Assembly (NCBI GenBank): GCA_036274895.1
Contig: DASUEU010000069.1
Location: forward strand, 192,644-256,643
Source of the DNA: CALMKX01 sp036274895
GTDB lineage: Bacteria; Acidobacteriota; Thermoanaerobaculia; Multivoradales; SZUA-115
DNA: 64,000 nt
Reading direction: 5' to 3'
Below are positions 61,265 to 64,000 of the stretch, in pieces. The notes below the pieces were generated by a model. That model had not been told where the DNA came from. It saw nothing but the letters and a program-made list of their open reading frames with translations, and searched no databases. The position numbers and the translations under genes are program-made. Each line of letters starts with the position of its first letter. Position 1 is the stretch's first letter.

Positions 61265-62170
61265 ATGCCAAGCCGAGAGCTGACCCTCATCCTCACCGCC
61301 TTCAAAGCGCGCGGTAATGACCGTGCCGGCCAGAGCGTCGAAGAGGCCCGGCGGGAGCTGGAGTCTTTGGTGCGGTTGTGTCCGGTGGCTCCTGACGTCG
61401 AGGTGACGCCGGTGGAGGCCGGGGGGGTTGCTGCGGAGTGGCTGGTGGTGCCGGAGTCGCGGCCGGAGCGGGTGCTGCTGTTCTTCCACGGCGGGGCTTA
61501 CGCCTTGGGGTCACTAGTCTCGCATCGGGACCTGGCTTCTCGCTTGGCGCGGGCCGCTGGCGCGCGAGCGCTGGCCGTGGACTATCGGCTGGCACCGGAG
61601 CACCCCTTCCCGGCGGCCTGGGAGGATGCCTGCGCGGTGTACGGTTGGCTCGCACGCCAGGGCGTGGGGACGGAGCAGCTCACTCTCGCCGGGGACTCGG
61701 CCGGCGGTGGGCTGGCTCTGGCCTGCCTGGCGAGCCTGCCGCCCGGGCGACAGGGTGCCTGTGGGGTGGCTCTCTTCTCGCCCTGGGTGGACCTCGCCGG
61801 CACGGGCGCTTCGATCGACCAGCGCTCCGCCCTCGACCCGGTGATCCAGCGAGCCTACCTGGAGCACTCCGCCCGCCTCTACTTGGCGGGGGCCGATCCT
61901 CTCGACCCGCGCGCATCCCCCCTCTTCGGTCGCCTCGCCGGCCTGCCGCCCCTGCTGGTGCAGGTGGGCACGCACGAGACGATGTACGACGACGCGGCCC
62001 GGCTGGTCACCAAGGCGAAGGAGGAGGGAGTCGAAGCGGAGCTCGAGCCGTGGGCCGAGATGTTCCACGGCTGGCAGCTCTACGCCCGGCTGCTGCCCGA
62101 GGGGCGGGAGGCGATCGAGAGGGCGGGGCGGTTCCTGGCCGGCTGCTACGAGCGGCTGGGGAAGCAGTAG
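61265..62170 (+). CDS. Alpha/beta hydrolase of the HSL family
   Basis: A 301-residue hydrolase. The oxyanion-hole motif HGGAY (about 75-79), the nucleophile elbow GDSAGGG (Ser145), the acidic residue in DPLDPRASPL and the catalytic His in EMFHGWQ are in hormone-sensitive-lipase order. It hydrolyses short- to medium-chain esters; the natural substrate is unknown. There is no signal peptide. Its 3' end overlaps the convergent acyltransferase gene by 25 bp. Confidence 0.9.
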   Translation: MPSRELTLILTAFKARGNDRAGQSVEEARRELESLVRLCPVAPDVEVTPVEAGGVAAEWLVVPESRPERVLLFFHGGAYALGSLVSHRDLASRLARAAGARALAVDYRLAPEHPFPAAWEDACAVYGWLARQGVGTEQLTLAGDSAGGGLALACLASLPPGRQGACGVALFSPWVDLAGTGASIDQRSALDPVIQRAYLEHSARLYLAGADPLDPRASPLFGRLAGLPPLLVQVGTHETMYDDAARLVTKAKEEGVEAELEPWAEMFHGWQLYARLLPEGREAIERAGRFLAGCYERLGKQ

Positions 62171-62841
62171 CGGTCGCGGCGGGCTTCCAGGTCCTCGATC
62201 ACCGCGCGCTTGAAGCCGCGCTCGCTGGCCTTCGCCATCAGCTCATCGCGGTAGCGGGGGATCTCCACCGACTCGAAGCGCATGCTGACGGTGCGGAAGA
62301 GGCGGGGGAAGCGCTCGCCGGGAGCCTGGACGTGGTGGAGGCCCCGGCTGTAGGCGAGCAGCATGCGCCCCTCGGGGACGCCGGCGAGGATGTCGGCGAT
62401 GCCCCCCCGCACAGTCATCGGGTTGCCGTGCTTGTCGAGGCCGTTCTTGCGCATCATGCGGCCTTCCGGCAGGATCACCACCAGCGACTGGGGGTCGTTG
62501 ATCTTCGAGAGCACCTCGCGCCAGGTGTGGTCCCGCTCGCGGCTGATCGGCACCACGTGGCGGGCGACCGCACCGTAGAAGAAGCCCACCAGGGGCCTCT
62601 TGAGGGTGATCTCGGCCACCGGCGCCACGCCATGCCGCGCCATCTGCCAGAGCAGGGAATTGGGCACGCTGCCCGCCCAGATCCACTCATAGAGGCTGGT
62701 GTGGTTGAGCACCGCGGCCACCCGGTGGCCGCGCCAGGGATCCGGGGGCACCTCGCCGACCCAGCCGGTGTCGTGGCGCCAGAAGATGCGGCTCACGACC
62801 TTGATCAGCAGCAGGAGCAGGAAGACCGGCACGGATCGCAT
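62146..62841 (-). CDS. PlsC-like acyltransferase
   Basis: A 231-residue protein with an N-terminal hydrophobic segment (VPVFLLLLLIKVVSRIF). The motif NHTSLYEW is an HX4E variant of the usual acyltransferase HX4D, and PEGRMMRKN corresponds to the substrate-binding EGTRS motif. It probably acylates a glycerolipid or related substrate at the inner membrane. The variant catalytic acid (Glu for Asp) is notable. It is convergent with the HSL gene and divergent from the glycosyltransferase gene. Confidence 0.8.
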   Translation of the reverse strand: MRSVPVFLLLLLIKVVSRIFWRHDTGWVGEVPPDPWRGHRVAAVLNHTSLYEWIWAGSVPNSLLWQMARHGVAPVAEITLKRPLVGFFYGAVARHVVPISRERDHTWREVLSKINDPQSLVVILPEGRMMRKNGLDKHGNPMTVRGGIADILAGVPEGRMLLAYSRGLHHVQAPGERFPRLFRTVSMRFESVEIPRYRDELMAKASERGFKRAVIEDLEARRDRYCFPSRS

Positions 62842-62897
62842 GGTGGGGGAGCGGGGATCTTACCAGCTCCATTGGCGCCTGCTAGGATCCCGCCACC

Positions 62898-63779
62898 ATG
62901 AGCTCGGGAGCCGGAACGCCCGGTCGCAGCCGCCTGCCGGTGTCGGCGATCGTCACCACCTTCAACGAGGAACGCAACATCGGGGACTGCATTCGGTCCC
63001 TCTTGTGGTGCGACCAGATCCTGGTGGTCGACTCGTTCTCGACCGACGGCACCGCCGAGGTGGTGAGGGCCTTTCCCCAGGTCGAGTTCGTCCAGCGCAC
63101 CTACTACGGCTCGGCGGCCCAGAAGAACTGGGCCATGGACCAGGTCGCACACGAGTGGATCCTGATCTTCGACGCCGACGAGCGCTGCACCCCGGCCCTG
63201 CAGGCGGAGATCGAGGATCTGCTCGCCGGCACGCCCAGCCACGAGGCCTACACCATCCACCGGCGCTGCTACTTCCTGGGCAAGGTGATCCGGTTCTCCG
63301 GCTGGCAACACGACAGCGTGGTGCGGCTGGTCAAAAAGGGCACCGCCCGCTACCCCAACCGCCGCGTGCACGCCGACATGAAGACCCGCGGGCCGGCCCC
63401 GATGCTCCGCCACTCGATGGAGCACTACATGGTCGAGTCGCTCGAGGACTACATACCCCGGATCATGAAGTACGGCTACTGGGGGGCCTCGCAGGCCTTT
63501 CGCGAGGGCAAGAGCTCCGGCTTTCTCGAGGTCTGGGGGCGCTCGGCGTGGCGCTTCGCGCGCACCTACGTGTTCCAGGGCGGCATCTTCGACGGCATGC
63601 GGGGCCTGGTGTTCTGCCTGCTCCAGGCCTTCGGCACCTACGTGAAGTGGGCGACCCTCTGGGGCTGGCGGGTCAACGAGAAGCGGGGCATCGCCCCCAA
63701 CCTGCCGCCGGTCGACGAGGACGAGAAGGTCTGGGCCGGGCTCGAAGACCTCGACGGCGCGGCCGGCAGCGGGGGGTGA
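62898..63779 (+). CDS. KdtX/WaaE-like glycosyltransferase family 2
   Basis: A 293-residue GT2 protein. The start strand PVSAIVTTFNEERNI, the donor-binding acidic segment WILIFDADERCTP (DxD) and the internal repeats (YPNRRVHADMKTRG; HYMVESLEDYIPRI) match lipopolysaccharide-core beta-glycosyltransferases of the KdtX/WaaE group. It transfers a sugar onto lipid A core or a similar acceptor on the cytoplasmic membrane face. It follows the acyltransferase gene in the opposite direction, with a short shared promoter region. Confidence 0.9.
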   Translation: MSSGAGTPGRSRLPVSAIVTTFNEERNIGDCIRSLLWCDQILVVDSFSTDGTAEVVRAFPQVEFVQRTYYGSAAQKNWAMDQVAHEWILIFDADERCTPALQAEIEDLLAGTPSHEAYTIHRRCYFLGKVIRFSGWQHDSVVRLVKKGTARYPNRRVHADMKTRGPAPMLRHSMEHYMVESLEDYIPRIMKYGYWGASQAFREGKSSGFLEVWGRSAWRFARTYVFQGGIFDGMRGLVFCLLQAFGTYVKWATLWGWRVNEKRGIAPNLPPVDEDEKVWAGLEDLDGAAGSGG

Positions 63780-63794
63780 GGGCCGGAAGGGGGA

Positions 63795-63816
63795 GGGCCG
63801 ACACATCGGTCGGCCC
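63795..63816 (+). terminator. Hairpin after the glycosyltransferase gene
   Basis: GGGCCGAC (63795-63802) and GTCGGCCC (63809-63816) form an eight-base perfect stem with a six-base loop, 15 bp after the stop codon. It lacks a T-run. It overlaps the left arm of the adjacent inverted repeat. Confidence 0.45.
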
Positions 63817-63856
63817 CTACGAGGAAGGGAGATCCCCTCCGTTGTAGGGGCGGACC
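63808..63856. repeat. Inverted repeat typical of dispersed intergenic hairpins
   Basis: GGTCGGCCCCTAC (63808-63820) and GTAGGGGCGGACC (63844-63856) are reverse complements with one mismatch over 13 bases, 23 bp apart. This 'GTAGGGGCGGACC' arm is typical of short hairpin elements scattered between genes in GC-rich environmental genomes. Confidence 0.5.
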
Positions 63857-63861
63857 AGGGT

Positions 63862-64000
63862 TGTACAACCTCGGGACATCGGTGACAGTGGGACCTCAGT
63901 AGATCGGTGACACTTCGAGGCAGGATGCTTGGGCCAGAGAGGAGGCCCGGTGATGCCTTGGAAGGAGACCGATGCGATGGAGCAGCGTCGCCAGTTCGTG
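63862..64000 (+). mobile_element. Left end of an IS481-family insertion sequence
   Basis: The sequence from about 63862 (TGTACAACCTCGGGACATCGG) carries two copies of ATCGGTGACA (63878-63887 and 63903-63912), then the start of a transposase. Terminal TGT and the repeated CATCGGTGACA-type motif are usual for IS481 ends. The element runs out of the window, so its right end and target duplication cannot be seen. Confidence 0.65.
63953..64000 (+). CDS. IS481-family transposase, N-terminus only
   Basis: Only 16 codons are visible. The translation MPWKETDAMEQRRQFV is a characteristic IS481-type transposase beginning, which precedes a helix-turn-helix and a DDE integrase domain in full-length members. 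GAGG lies upstream within the IS left end. Confidence 0.7.
   Translation, partial: MPWKETDAMEQRRQFV

Noticed and set aside
1..64000. CRISPR arrays, tRNA or rRNA genes
   Set aside because: No regularly spaced repeats or recognisable tRNA/rRNA sequence was seen on either strand.

Overview
The window is a very GC-rich, gene-dense bacterial chromosome segment. Secreted BNR/VPS10-type propellers, a formylglycine sulfatase, a KdtX-like glycosyltransferase, dispersed intergenic palindromes and an IS481-type element all fit an Acidobacteriota-like (or Myxococcota-like) environmental bacterium. This assignment is inference; the window contains no rRNA or other phylogenetic marker.

About two thirds of the window (1-41.3 kb and 51.9-61.1 kb) is an accessory island of NTP-dependent signalling and caspase-fold proteins. 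From the left: (i) a leftward chaperone operon (7313 to beyond 1) encodes a GrpE-like protein, a lid-less Hsp70, a large J-like/zinc-ribbon/fibronectin protein, a small membrane protein and a double-zinc-ribbon GTPase cut by the window edge. (ii) Divergently, there is a membrane vWA protein with a C-terminal HTH (7.45-8.9 kb), a possible 35-residue ORF, a C25/caspase-like protease (9.3 kb) and a large CHAT protein (10.7 kb). (iii) A 14-gene leftward operon (34006 to 14047), mostly joined by ATGA/TTGA overlaps, encodes two GTPases, a GAP1-like partner and three other large partner proteins, a polytopic coiled-coil membrane protein, five consecutive coiled-coil proteins, an AAA+ ATPase and a radical SAM activase-like enzyme. 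(iv) A three-gene leftward unit (36550 to 34271) carries a CHAT-TPR protein and two membrane proteins. (v) A rightward unit (36.7-41.3 kb) carries a small Ser/Thr-rich protein, a metacaspase-like protein and a CHAT-TM-FGE fusion.

From 41.4 to 51.8 kb lie ordinary genes: a DUF433/DUF5615 toxin-antitoxin pair with a palindromic operator, an enoyl-CoA hydratase-like protein, a secreted BNR propeller, a secreted Cys-rich protein, a DUF2330 protein, an RnfD/NqrB-like membrane protein, a sulfatase and a site-2 protease with CBS domains. At 51.9-61.1 kb a second caspase-fold cluster follows: an exported PPC-TPR-CHAT protein, a small Gly/Asp-rich protein, a paralogue of the 9.3 kb protease, a caspase-like protein with four membrane segments, and a large lipoprotein. 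The window ends with an HSL-type hydrolase, an acyltransferase, a glycosyltransferase and the left end of an IS481-family element.

Working model (inference): the GTPases, GAP1-like protein, AAA+ ATPase and Hsp70 form one or more NTP-dependent sensor/switch complexes of the biological-conflict type. The eight caspase-fold proteins (four CHAT, two C25-like, two caspase/metacaspase-like) would be the effectors, acting in programmed cell death or phage defence. Unusual parts are the coiled-coil cassette, the radical SAM enzyme with a CX3CX3C motif, and two small proteins that directly precede protease genes and could be their substrates.
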